Below are positions 8,667 through 16,998 of a DNA stretch of 57,178 bases, in pieces; within the stretch, counting starts at the first letter, position 1, and every line of letters starts with the position of its first letter. The notes beneath the pieces were generated by a model that saw nothing but the letters and a program-made list of their open reading frames with translations, was not told the origin of the DNA and did not search any database. The DNA is from Synergistaceae bacterium UBA6083 (lineage in GTDB: Bacteria; Synergistota; Synergistia; Synergistales; 79-D21), in NCBI GenBank assembly GCA_002436015.1, contig DIXJ01000001.1, positions 1-57,178 of the forward strand. The letters are read 5' to 3'. Both the position numbers and the translations under genes were made by a program.

Positions 8667-10312
8667 TCCGGGTCGAGCTGGCGGACCCCGGTTCCTTCCG
8701 GGCGGAAACCCCACGCGGGTCCTGGTTTATCTCCGCAGCAAACCCGGACCGGCTAAAAGCGGAACTTGAAAAATCCGCCTTCCTTGCCTTCGGAGAGCGG
8801 GAGCAGGTCGAGAGGCTCGGCGCCCTTTGCGACGACGGGACCCTCCTGTACGTCCCCGCTTGCGGTCCACCCATCCGGCTTTACCGGACCATCAACGCCA
8901 CCCGGGAACTCTATTTCCGCCGGGATGAACAGGGGAACTGGTTCTTCGGCGACCAGTTCCGCAACATGCTCGCGTCCGTCCCGGCGGACGAGCGCCAGCC
9001 GGACGGGAACGCGCTGCTGGATTTCCTGCTGTTTATTTACCCTGCAGGAAATGCCACCCTCCTGAGAGGAATCCGGCGCCTGGTCCCGGGGGAGAGCCGG
9101 ATCCTCGATGCCAAAACCGGGGAAGAGCGATCCAGCCAGGCGGAAACATACCCCTGCGAACCGGTCGAAATGGGGCTGGAGGAGGCCGCTACGGCCCTCG
9201 AGGAAGCCCTGCGCCTGGCTTTGGGTGAGCCTGCGGGGGACGATTGTTTCCTCTTTTCCGGGGGTGTGGACTCCACGCTGGCCCTGCTCTTTCGGCCGGC
9301 CGGGAAGGCCCTGACGGTCGGCATCGACACCCCGGAATTTGCCTTTGAAGAGGAATACGCGAGGGAAACGGCCCGGCTCCTTGGCTCGAATTGGTCGTTC
9401 ATTCCCTTGAAAGAAAAGGATTACCGGCAACATTTCGAGGAAACCATCGTGAATCTCGGGCAGCCCGTGCACCCGAATTTCCAGGCCGTCCTCCTGAACC
9501 GGGCCTTCCAGGAGCCCTTCGGGGTCTTCTGGGGAGCGGACGCCTCGGATACTCTATTCGGCCACCCCCAGACGAGAAAGATCCTCGACCCGGAGAGCCG
9601 GAAGCCTTACGAAGCCCTCCTGGCGGAGCCTATCGATTCTCCCCGGGGCTACGGGGCCCTCTCGAACACAAGTCCCGATTTTCGGTTCGTCAGGGACCTC
9701 TTCGGCGAGGAGGCGGTTTCCGGGCGAATCGAGGCTCGCCTTTCCCAGGTCCTGGGCAGCGCGAAGGTGCGCCCGGGAAGCCGCATCGAGGAGCATGTCC
9801 AGGTGGATTCGCTGGTAGAATTCCTGACGAGCACCACCTGCGTTGCCTGCTGCAAGAGGCAGGCGGCCGCCGCTTTCGGCAGGGAGATCCGGGAACCGTT
9901 CTGCTCCAGGAGCATCCTTCGGATTGCCTCCGCGATCCCGCCCGGAAAGAGGTTCTTTCATGAAGGGGAGTCCAAGCCCGTTCCCAAGGCGCTTCTGAGA
10001 AAGCTTTTCCCGGAGTATCCCTTTTTCGGCCGGAAGGGGGGAAGCGACATCCCCCGTACCCGCTTCTGCCAGTCGGGTCCCTTTAAGGATTTTTTCAGGG
10101 AATCGGCTTTCCCGGACTTCCTGCCTCCACCGGGAAGGGCACTTCTGCTGGATCCCCAGTGGGACTGGAGCTACATGACCCTCGCTGCCGCCGCTTTTTC
10201 GACCTGGCAGGAAAAGGTCCTGAAGGAAGGGCGTCTCGGACCCGTTCCCGGAACGCGGGTGTTCCGGCTGGAAATGCCGGGGGAAAGCGCGACAGCGGAG
10301 GAGAGAGGATGA
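8663..10312 (+). CDS. Asparagine-synthetase-like ATP-dependent ligase, paralogue 2
   Basis: It has 549 residues from a GTG overlapping the previous stop by 4 bases (GTGA). The N-terminus Met-Ile-Arg lacks the catalytic Cys. The amidotransferase-like domain keeps ATLLRGIRRLVPGE near residue 130-145. The PP-loop FSGGVDSTLALLF lies near residue 199, followed by TVGIDTPEFAFEEEYARETA. PVHPNFQAVLLNRAFQEPFG precedes a region with several cysteines (TTCVACCK). The C-terminal signature KGGSDIPRTRFCQSGPFKDF lies near residue 458, and the protein ends with a Trp-containing tail and PVPGTRVFR, like paralogue 1. The Cys-rich stretch is absent from paralogue 1, so the copies have diverged. Adenylating ligase chemistry is inferred from the PP-loop. 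Confidence 0.8.
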   Translation: MIRVELADPGSFRAETPRGSWFISAANPDRLKAELEKSAFLAFGEREQVERLGALCDDGTLLYVPACGPPIRLYRTINATRELYFRRDEQGNWFFGDQFRNMLASVPADERQPDGNALLDFLLFIYPAGNATLLRGIRRLVPGESRILDAKTGEERSSQAETYPCEPVEMGLEEAATALEEALRLALGEPAGDDCFLFSGGVDSTLALLFRPAGKALTVGIDTPEFAFEEEYARETARLLGSNWSFIPLKEKDYRQHFEETIVNLGQPVHPNFQAVLLNRAFQEPFGVFWGADASDTLFGHPQTRKILDPESRKPYEALLAEPIDSPRGYGALSNTSPDFRFVRDLFGEEAVSGRIEARLSQVLGSAKVRPGSRIEEHVQVDSLVEFLTSTTCVACCKRQAAAAFGREIREPFCSRSILRIASAIPPGKRFFHEGESKPVPKALLRKLFPEYPFFGRKGGSDIPRTRFCQSGPFKDFFRESAFPDFLPPPGRALLLDPQWDWSYMTLAAAAFSTWQEKVLKEGRLGPVPGTRVFRLEMPGESATAEERG

Positions 10313-11871
10313 GCGGAAAGTTCGAGATCCTCCTTATGAACCCCGAAAAAAGGGTTTTCGAAACCCCTTCCCGGCAGGTGATCCTTTCCGGCAGGTGGGA
10401 AAAAACTCTTCCCGATGCAGGCCGTTTCATGGGACTTCCCGCGATCGAGGCGGTCCGGCTGCTTGCCAGGCACGAGGTTGACGGGTGCTGTCTCGTCGCG
10501 GAAAAGGATGCTCGGGGAAACCCGGCGGAGATCCTTGCCTACAGGGGGCCCTCCAGCGGTTGCGAACTTTACTATGCCCGGGACGGGGAAGGGCGGTTTT
10601 TCATCTCGGATTCGTTCCGGGAGGTGGTCGAGGTTTTTCCCCCCGCACGGCGGAGGCTTTCGGAGAACGGCTTCCTCGATTATCTCCTTTTCCAGTACAG
10701 TGTTTTTCCCGAAACCCCGATCGAACAAATCCGGCGCCTGGGGTACGGAGAATTGCTCAGGACGGACCGTGACGGGGGCTGTTCATTGGAACGCATGGAA
10801 CGGCTCGATGCTTCCGGCAGGGTGAAAGACTTCGAAGACGGGGTCGACAGGATCGAGGAAGCGCTCCACCGGGCAGCCGGCAAGACTCCGGAAGGGGCCG
10901 TGAACCTTCTCTCTGGAGGAGTGGATTCGACGCTCGTGCAGGTCCTCATCGGCCAGGGACATGGTGCCGTCGCGGCGGGTATCGATTCCCCCGAGTTCGC
11001 TTTCGAGACCGAAAACGCGAAACGCGCTGCCTCCCTTTGCGGGATTTGCCTGATGCCGCACTTTGCCAGGGAAAGCGAGATACTTGACCTCATCGTGAAG
11101 GAAACCAGGCTGGCTAAGGTTCCGCTGCCACTGCTCCAGGTCGCTCTGATCGCAGGTGTTTTCGACGTTCAGGCCCCTTCTTTCGTCTCCGGGTTCGATG
11201 CCGATTCCCTTTTTTCCCTGCCGCGCTCGAAAAGAAAACGGGTCTCCGAGGGGGCGGATCCTGGTTCATTCGAGGAGGAAAGTTTTTCGCTTTCCCCGGA
11301 AAGAGGGGTGGTGGAAGGCCTTTTCGGCAAGGAGCGAGTCGCCGAAAGGATCGCCCAAAGGAAAGAAGTCGTACGATCCAGGGTCGTGGACGCGGAGAGC
11401 TTGGGCGGGCTGGCGCTGGGCTGCCTGACCAGCTTTTTCTGCAGCGCTTTCCCGGTCTACCGCCAGCTGGCCCTGGCGCGGGAAAAGAGCTTTTCCACCC
11501 CCTTCACGGACCGGCATGTGGTGGAAACGGCCCTCTGCATCCCGCTCCCGGAAAGGGTTTTCCGGAACGGGGTCTTCAAGCCCGTGCTGAAGGAAATCCT
11601 TGCCCGGCGCCTGCCGGGTTTCCCCAAGGACCAGGAAAAAGGCGGTTCGGGCCTTCCCCGTACCCGCCTATGCACTGAGGGGCCGCTAAAGGGATACTTC
11701 AGGGAGAACCCGCTCCCGGTTTTCCTCGACCCGGAGAAAGCGCACCCCATCCTGGAAACGGGCTGGGAGTCGAGCATGACCGCCTATCGGTGCATCGCCT
11801 GGTCCGTGTGGGAAAAAACACTTGCAGGAAAAATGAGGGAGGAAGGCCGATGGGGATCAGAGTCGAGCTGA
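10309..11871 (+). CDS. Asparagine-synthetase-like ATP-dependent ligase, paralogue 3
   Basis: It has 520 residues from the ATG at 10309 (ATGA overlap with paralogue 2). An open extension back to 10159 is coding sequence of paralogue 2 in another frame and is rejected. The N-terminus Met-Ser-Gly lacks the glutaminase Cys. The PP-loop NLLSGGVDSTLVQVL lies near residue 202 and GIDSPEFAFETENAKRAA follows. The region equivalent to NFQ in paralogues 2, 4 and 5 is shortened to LPLLQVALIAGVF. The shared C-terminal motif KGGSGLPRTRLCTEGPLKGY lies near residue 443. The protein overlaps paralogue 4 by 22 bases. Its function is unknown beyond probable ATP-dependent carboxylate activation. Confidence 0.78.
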   Translation: MSGKFEILLMNPEKRVFETPSRQVILSGRWEKTLPDAGRFMGLPAIEAVRLLARHEVDGCCLVAEKDARGNPAEILAYRGPSSGCELYYARDGEGRFFISDSFREVVEVFPPARRRLSENGFLDYLLFQYSVFPETPIEQIRRLGYGELLRTDRDGGCSLERMERLDASGRVKDFEDGVDRIEEALHRAAGKTPEGAVNLLSGGVDSTLVQVLIGQGHGAVAAGIDSPEFAFETENAKRAASLCGICLMPHFARESEILDLIVKETRLAKVPLPLLQVALIAGVFDVQAPSFVSGFDADSLFSLPRSKRKRVSEGADPGSFEEESFSLSPERGVVEGLFGKERVAERIAQRKEVVRSRVVDAESLGGLALGCLTSFFCSAFPVYRQLALAREKSFSTPFTDRHVVETALCIPLPERVFRNGVFKPVLKEILARRLPGFPKDQEKGGSGLPRTRLCTEGPLKGYFRENPLPVFLDPEKAHPILETGWESSMTAYRCIAWSVWEKTLAGKMREEGRWGSESS

Positions 11872-13352
11872 AGGGTCCGGAAAGCCAGGTCCTGGAAGTC
11901 GCGGGGGGTAGGTGGCACCTTTTGGCGGACAGGGCGGCCACTGCCGAAGACCTGCCCGAGCCCTCCCCTGGACCGGTCGACTGGATCCGATTCGGTAACC
12001 GGTTCGAGGAGTTGACGGCGGTCTTCGTGCCTTCCCAAACGGCGGGGAAGCTTCCCTGCCAGGCCTTCAGAGGCCTTTTTTCGGGTTTTGAGCTTTTCCG
12101 GGCCGAGACACCGGAAGGAGATCTCCTGCTCACGGACGATTTCAAGTTTGCCGGAAGGGCGGGCGGAAAAAGAAAAACGTCTCCCACCTCTCTTCTGGAC
12201 TATCTTCTTTTCCAGTATCCTGCCGGGAACGAAACCTTCCTGCCCGGGGTCTTCCGCCTGGGCCCGGGGGAGGCTCTATCCGTAAACTCCCTTGAAATCG
12301 GTCGACCGTGGCCATGGCAGGCCGAAAGACTTCGGCTGCCATCGAAGGTATCCCCTCCGGAGGCCCTTGAGCGGGCCCGGGAGGCCCTTTCCGCATCGGT
12401 CGAGAAAGCCATCGAAGGGACGCTTGAGGCAGCGGTTCTCTTCTCCGGGGGCATCGATTCCACCCTTCTCGCTTTTTTCGGGGGCAGACGCTCCATCGCG
12501 CTCCACGCTGCCATCGACACCCCGGAGCTGGCCTACGAGGAGGATTACGCCTACAGTTCCTGCCGGCAACTGGGAATACCGCTGGTCAGAGAGTTATTCT
12601 TCGAGCGGGACTTCCTCGAAGACTTGAAAGAGACAACCGCCAGGCTGGGGCGGCCTTTTCCCGTGACGAACTTCCAGGCTGTTTTCCACAACCGCCTTTT
12701 CCAGCTCCCTTACGGCCTTTTCCTGAGCGGAGATTCGGCCGACAGGCTGTTCGGCCACACGCTTGCGCCGTGCGGAACCTGGATGGACAATCCCTTTTCC
12801 AGCCTGGTGCGGTACTGTCCCCCGGATCTTCTTTGCGAAATGTTTGGCCGGGAACTGGTGGAAAGCCGGGTCAGGCTCTACGAGGAGGCCCTTGGAAGGA
12901 TGGCCGGGCCCGATTCGGGAGGCCTGGCCGATACCCAGGAAACCGACCTGTCGATCTTCTTCAGCCTCTCTTACTGGGTCCACTACTTCCGGCCCCTGGC
13001 TGCGGCGTACGGGAAGCGGTTTATCGCCCCCTTCGCCAGGAGGGGCGTCTTCGAGGCCGCGATGTCCTGCCCGGCGGAACACCGGCTTGGCGGGAGCCAC
13101 CCGAAGCCCCTGTTGCGGGAAATGCTCCGGGAACTCCTGCCCGGCTATCCCGCGGACAGGAAGAAGGGAGGGACCGGGGTCCCGAGGACACGGTTCTGCC
13201 AGGCGGGCCCCCTGAAAGATTTTTTCAGGATGCATGAGCTGCCGTCGGGCATTCCCTCGCGCTGTGCGGGGATCTTCAGGGAACCCGGGTGGGAAACGAG
13301 CGCCCTCGTCCTGCAGGCGGCAACCTACCGGTTATGGGAGGAAACGTTGTGA
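11850..13352 (+). CDS. Asparagine-synthetase-like ATP-dependent ligase, paralogue 4
   Basis: It has 500 residues from the ATG at 11850, which follows a GAGGGAGGAAGG ribosome binding site inside the end of paralogue 3. A further 20 codons upstream are open but lack such a site. The N-terminus Met-Gly-Ile again lacks the glutaminase Cys. ETFLPGVFRLGPGEAL marks the end of the N-terminal domain. The PP-loop LFSGGIDSTLLAFF lies near residue 198, with AAIDTPELAYEEDYAYSSC after it and FPVTNFQAVFHNRLFQLPYG further on. KGGTGVPRTRFCQAGPLKDF lies near residue 438. It is the shortest of the five. Its stop overlaps the GTG of the glycosyltransferase-like gene. Confidence 0.78.
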   Translation: MGIRVELKGPESQVLEVAGGRWHLLADRAATAEDLPEPSPGPVDWIRFGNRFEELTAVFVPSQTAGKLPCQAFRGLFSGFELFRAETPEGDLLLTDDFKFAGRAGGKRKTSPTSLLDYLLFQYPAGNETFLPGVFRLGPGEALSVNSLEIGRPWPWQAERLRLPSKVSPPEALERAREALSASVEKAIEGTLEAAVLFSGGIDSTLLAFFGGRRSIALHAAIDTPELAYEEDYAYSSCRQLGIPLVRELFFERDFLEDLKETTARLGRPFPVTNFQAVFHNRLFQLPYGLFLSGDSADRLFGHTLAPCGTWMDNPFSSLVRYCPPDLLCEMFGRELVESRVRLYEEALGRMAGPDSGGLADTQETDLSIFFSLSYWVHYFRPLAAAYGKRFIAPFARRGVFEAAMSCPAEHRLGGSHPKPLLREMLRELLPGYPADRKKGGTGVPRTRFCQAGPLKDFFRMHELPSGIPSRCAGIFREPGWETSALVLQAATYRLWEETL

Positions 13353-14428
13353 ACGGCAGGCCAGTAAACTTTTTTGCCCCCCTGTCGTCCTACAATCTTT
13401 TCCTTTCGTTTGCGATCGCATCCACGGAAACCGCCGGGGAAGAAAACGTCCTCCTGCTTCCCGACTATAACGAAGCGAACGAGAAAATACAGGCGTACCT
13501 GGGAAAATGGATTCCCGCCTTTTCGGGTGTCATCAGGCTCGTCAAGGGAAAAAGCCGTGAAACCTGCCTGACCCGGCCTTTCCGGAAACGGCAGTTTTTC
13601 AAGGCGACAGACGAACTTTTCATTCACAACGCTGTTGGCAAACTCTTCGTCTTCAATGATTTGAAATACCAAACCCAATATGCCCTTGCGACCCTGGGCA
13701 GGATACAGCCCGGCTCAAGGCGTATTTATGTCGAAGATGGAACAGCGGATTACTGCGGCATCCAAACCAGGAAAAAAGGAAGGCTGAGAAGACTCAGGGA
13801 CCGCTTGTTTTTCAAGGAGTGGTGGAGGGAACTCCATGCCTTCGGAACCCATCCGCTGCTGGAAGAATACCTTTTTCTTTTTCCCGAGTTGTCCAACCTG
13901 TCCGAAGGGGCAGGCGAACGCCCGAGACGCAAAATCAGCAATTCGGGGATCCCGCGGCTTGTTTATGAAGATGAAGCAAAGCGGTGTTTTGGGGCTATCG
14001 ATGTGGAGGCAATCTCCAGCCGGGAGTCGATCATCCTTTTCCCAGACTCCCTTGGGTTTGCCCAGGTCCATCCCGGATATTTCGAATTGCTCGCCAAAGG
14101 CTGTGAAAAGGCTCTTTCCGAAGGGATGAACGTCTTGTTCAAGGGGAAGAACCGGAACAATTATCCGAAAATGGGTTTCGAAGGGGACCGCCACTTCTTT
14201 GATATCCCCGCCGAAATTCCTTCGGAATTGGTTTTGCTCTGGTTCAGGAAAAATATCCGCCAAATCGTCGGGGGAAAATCGTCGGCACTCATGACCGCCA
14301 GGTGGCTGGTCCCGGAGATCCCCTGCCGCAGCGTCTGCTCCTTCGTGACCGAAAAGGATTCCCGCCTCGGCTCCCTTTTCCGCAACATCGGAGTCCTGCC
14401 CTACGAAAACGGGGAGGCCTGCGAATGA
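13349..14428 (+). CDS. Sialyltransferase-like glycosyltransferase (GT52/polysialyltransferase-like), tentative
   Basis: It has 359 residues from a GTG overlapping the previous stop (GTGA). Upstream open frame is rejected. The sequence FFAPLSSYNLFLSFAIAS at the start, FIHNAVGKLFVF, and RIYVEDGTADYCG near residue 132-145 recall the Asp-Gly-Thr region of bacterial lipooligosaccharide sialyltransferases and polysialyltransferases. No transmembrane segment or signal peptide is evident, so it is probably cytoplasmic or membrane-peripheral. A CMP-nonulosonate-dependent transferase is what the neuABC genes would need, and the gene sits between AsnB-like paralogues 4 and 5. Its base composition is slightly more AT-rich than its neighbours. 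The family call is from memory of motifs and is uncertain. Confidence 0.45.
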   Translation: MNGRPVNFFAPLSSYNLFLSFAIASTETAGEENVLLLPDYNEANEKIQAYLGKWIPAFSGVIRLVKGKSRETCLTRPFRKRQFFKATDELFIHNAVGKLFVFNDLKYQTQYALATLGRIQPGSRRIYVEDGTADYCGIQTRKKGRLRRLRDRLFFKEWWRELHAFGTHPLLEEYLFLFPELSNLSEGAGERPRRKISNSGIPRLVYEDEAKRCFGAIDVEAISSRESIILFPDSLGFAQVHPGYFELLAKGCEKALSEGMNVLFKGKNRNNYPKMGFEGDRHFFDIPAEIPSELVLLWFRKNIRQIVGGKSSALMTARWLVPEIPCRSVCSFVTEKDSRLGSLFRNIGVLPYENGEACE

Positions 14429-16041
14429 TGGGGAAATGGTTTGAACAGCGCTTTTTCAACCCGGAGATCGTCGTCGCGAAGACGCCGGCAGGGACCTGGT
14501 TTATCTCCGCTATCGGGGCCAAGTTCCTTGAGAAGTCCGTCATGGAGGACGGGAAACACGGGTTTTCGCCCCTTGGGATCCTCGAAAAACTCGCCCCGGA
14601 GATGGAGGAAGGGACGATCCTGTTCATTCCCGCCCCGGGGTTTTCCGACCCCAGGATCCTGGCCTTCAAGTCGGTCATCTGCTCGAGGGACCTTTTCTGG
14701 GTATCGACCGAGGAAGGGCGGTTCGTCATGGCCGACCGTTTTGCCGACCTTTTGCCCGAACTGACGCCGGCTTCCCGGGTCCTCCCGGACAGGAGGGCCG
14801 TCCATTTTCTCATGGGCTGCAACTTGCGCGGCGACTGGACCCTTCTCGACGAGGTCCATCGCGTCGGGCACGGGGAACTGGTCCTCTTCACGCCGGGGGA
14901 AAAGGAACCCGGGAGGAAACGCCTCCAGCGCTTTTCCTGGGATTCGGTCATCGAGGACGAAAACGAAGCCCTGGAGGTCATGGAGAAGGCCCTCGACAGG
15001 GTGGCAAGCCTCCTGGGACCTGTTGAAAATAAGGCCCTGATGTTTTCCGGCGGGGTCGACTCGATGCTCCTCTGGGCAAGCCTCAAGCCTCAACTTCCTG
15101 CCTTGACGGGTTTTATCGACACGGACACGGCGGAAGGGGACACGGCCCGGGCCGCGGCTTCACGGCACGGGATCGAGCACAAGGTCATGCAGGTCCGGGA
15201 GAGCGAATTTCGGGGTGAGTTCCGAGGGGCCGTGAAAGACGTGGGGTTGCCGTTCATCATTTCCAATTTCCAGATGCTCTATTACAGGCAGGGGTTCAGG
15301 CAGGGTTACGCCCACCTGGTCTCCGGTGAGCTGGCGGATTCCATCTGGGGAATTTCCCACACCGCGAGGATTTTCAAGGAAAGCAGCGCAGGGGAATACG
15401 CCAACGCCATTGCATCCTCGCCCCTTTCCCCTGAAGGCTACGGAATCCGGGTTCACCTCCTGCTTCCGGACGATTTGCCCCTCCTTTCCAAAGTCTATGG
15501 CGAAAGAGCGATCCTGGAACTGCTTGGCCACAACCTTTCGTACGCGCTGGAGTGCCTGGAGCCGGCCGTTCCCCTCGACAGCGATTTTCGCAAAGGGCAT
15601 GTGGACCTCGGGAGCCTGAGTTTCATCCTGAATGGTTCGTGGAGGAGCAATTACAGGCAGGCCGGATATGTTCACGGTGTCGGCCTTTCCTTCCCTTTCG
15701 AAACCCTCTCGATGGTTCGCGCGGCGCTCTCCATCGCCCTGCCCGGGAGAATCCTTTCGAAAGAGAGCCAAATCAAGCCGCTGATCCACAGGATGCTCCA
15801 GCGGAAACTTCCCGGCGCAACCTTTACGGCTAAGTCGGGCTCCAGTTTGCCGAGGACCCGCTATTGCCAGGAGGGTCCACTGAAAGAGTTCTTCAGGGAA
15901 CGCCCGATTCCCGGCTTCTGGCCGGACGAATGGGAGGGCCTGCTGCGAAACCCGACCCGGGAATCCAGTCCCCTTGTGCTGAAATGCCTTTCCCTGCAGA
16001 TGTGGGAAGAAGAGGTGCTCGGCAAGAAATCCCTTCTTTAA
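14425..16041 (+). CDS. Asparagine-synthetase-like ATP-dependent ligase, paralogue 5 (divergent)
   Basis: It has 538 residues from the ATG at 14425 (ATGA overlap). An adjacent in-frame ATG at 14428 is also possible. The N-terminus Met-Met-Gly-Lys lacks the glutaminase Cys. The PP-loop MFSGGVDSMLLWASL lies near residue 207. The motif after it is GFIDTDTAEGDTARAAASRH, unlike the ID[ST]PE[FYL]A pattern of the other four. ISNFQMLYYRQGFRQGY is kept. The C-terminal signature is KSGSSLPRTRYCQEGPLKEF near residue 470, with Ser replacing the second Gly. It is separated from the other four by the glycosyltransferase-like gene and is the most diverged, so it may have a different acyl or amine substrate. 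It is the last gene of the operon. Confidence 0.78.
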   Translation: MMGKWFEQRFFNPEIVVAKTPAGTWFISAIGAKFLEKSVMEDGKHGFSPLGILEKLAPEMEEGTILFIPAPGFSDPRILAFKSVICSRDLFWVSTEEGRFVMADRFADLLPELTPASRVLPDRRAVHFLMGCNLRGDWTLLDEVHRVGHGELVLFTPGEKEPGRKRLQRFSWDSVIEDENEALEVMEKALDRVASLLGPVENKALMFSGGVDSMLLWASLKPQLPALTGFIDTDTAEGDTARAAASRHGIEHKVMQVRESEFRGEFRGAVKDVGLPFIISNFQMLYYRQGFRQGYAHLVSGELADSIWGISHTARIFKESSAGEYANAIASSPLSPEGYGIRVHLLLPDDLPLLSKVYGERAILELLGHNLSYALECLEPAVPLDSDFRKGHVDLGSLSFILNGSWRSNYRQAGYVHGVGLSFPFETLSMVRAALSIALPGRILSKESQIKPLIHRMLQRKLPGATFTAKSGSSLPRTRYCQEGPLKEFFRERPIPGFWPDEWEGLLRNPTRESSPLVLKCLSLQMWEEEVLGKKSLL

Positions 16042-16064
16042 TTGCAAGCCTGGTTCTACCCTCC

Positions 16065-16093
16065 TTGTCTTCTTTAAGATAAACAACTATCCT
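16065..16093 (+). promoter_or_regulatory. Possible promoter upstream of the OmpA-family gene
   Basis: TTGTCT (16065-16070) is separated by 17 bases from TATCCT (16088-16093) in a locally AT-rich gap of 128 bases. This is a plausible but imperfect sigma-70 match. No clear terminator for the preceding operon is seen in the gap. Confidence 0.25.
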
Positions 16094-16169
16094 TGTGAAT
16101 AAGACATCGCGCAAGACTGCTCCTTGAGCAGGTTCTTTCCTGTTTGACTCGAAGAGAGGGGGTCTTCAA

Positions 16170-16988
16170 ATGTGCCTGGCGAGAAGGGCTGTTTTTTTTC
16201 TCATCTTCTTGTTGTCCCTGGTCCAACCGGTTTTTGCGGCGGACGTGCCCGGCAGCAAGGATCACCCGCTGCTGCCCCGACTTCCCCATTACACCATCGG
16301 GGATTTCCAGCAGGTCGCCTTCGGCTCCCACGATTTTACGGACCCGGCGGGCAACGAAGTCAGGGTGGAGGGGCGCTTCACGAAAATCGAGTACAACCTC
16401 GACGAGGGAGTCCAGCCGCCCGGCGATCTGCACGTCATCGCCAATTACGAGCAGGCCATCAAGGGCGTGGGGGGCCAGTCCTACCGGCATTCGGACTACC
16501 TGGCCTTCCTGGTGTTGAAAAAGGACGGGTCGGAAACCTGGGTTCGCGTCAATAGCCAGGGAGACGGTGAAACGTACTGGCTCACGTTCGTCGAGAAGGG
16601 CGAGGTCGAACAGCAGGTGAAGGCGGGGGACATGCTGCAGGCCCTCAAGACGAAAGGGAGGATCTCCCTTTCGATTCACTTCGACACCGGCAAGGCGACG
16701 ATCAGGCCGGAATCCCGGCCGGTTGTCGAGGAGATCGCGAAAATGCTTAAAGGCGACCCCGCCCTGAACGTCCGGGTGGAGGGGCACACCGATTCGATCG
16801 GGGAAACGGCCGCAAACCAGGAACTTTCCGAGCGGAGGGCGAAGGCGGTGGCGGAGGCCCTGGCTGCCCTCGGCATCGACGCCGGGCGCCTGGTCCCTGC
16901 CGGGTTCGGCGAATCCCGCCCCGTGGCGGACAACGGAACCGAGGCCGGGCGGGCGAAAAACCGGCGGGTCGACCTGGTCAAGCTTTAA
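16170..16988 (+). CDS. OmpA-family outer-membrane/peptidoglycan-associated protein (DUF4892-like plus OmpA)
   Basis: It has 272 residues. A signal peptide is evident (MCLARRAVFFLIFLLSLVQP, ending in an AlaAla-type site near residue 25). The middle has an EGRFTKIEYNLDEG...NYEQAIKGVGGQSY pattern as in OmpA proteins with a DUF4892-like N-terminal region. From about residue 160 comes a standard OmpA peptidoglycan-binding domain, with IHFDTGKATIRPESRPVVEE, VRVEGHTDSIGET and GRAKNRRVDLV. It would anchor the outer membrane to peptidoglycan. This supports a diderm host. The next gene starts 11 bases downstream and encodes another secreted protein, so the two probably form an operon. Confidence 0.85.
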   Translation: MCLARRAVFFLIFLLSLVQPVFAADVPGSKDHPLLPRLPHYTIGDFQQVAFGSHDFTDPAGNEVRVEGRFTKIEYNLDEGVQPPGDLHVIANYEQAIKGVGGQSYRHSDYLAFLVLKKDGSETWVRVNSQGDGETYWLTFVEKGEVEQQVKAGDMLQALKTKGRISLSIHFDTGKATIRPESRPVVEEIAKMLKGDPALNVRVEGHTDSIGETAANQELSERRAKAVAEALAALGIDAGRLVPAGFGESRPVADNGTEAGRAKNRRVDLVKL

Positions 16989-16998
16989 GGCCGTCGCC

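Noticed and set aside
6987..13352. Tandem AsnB-like genes as a lasso-peptide biosynthetic cluster
   Set aside because: No precursor peptide, leader-binding protein or transglutaminase-like protease is seen, and a single cyclase would be expected rather than five.
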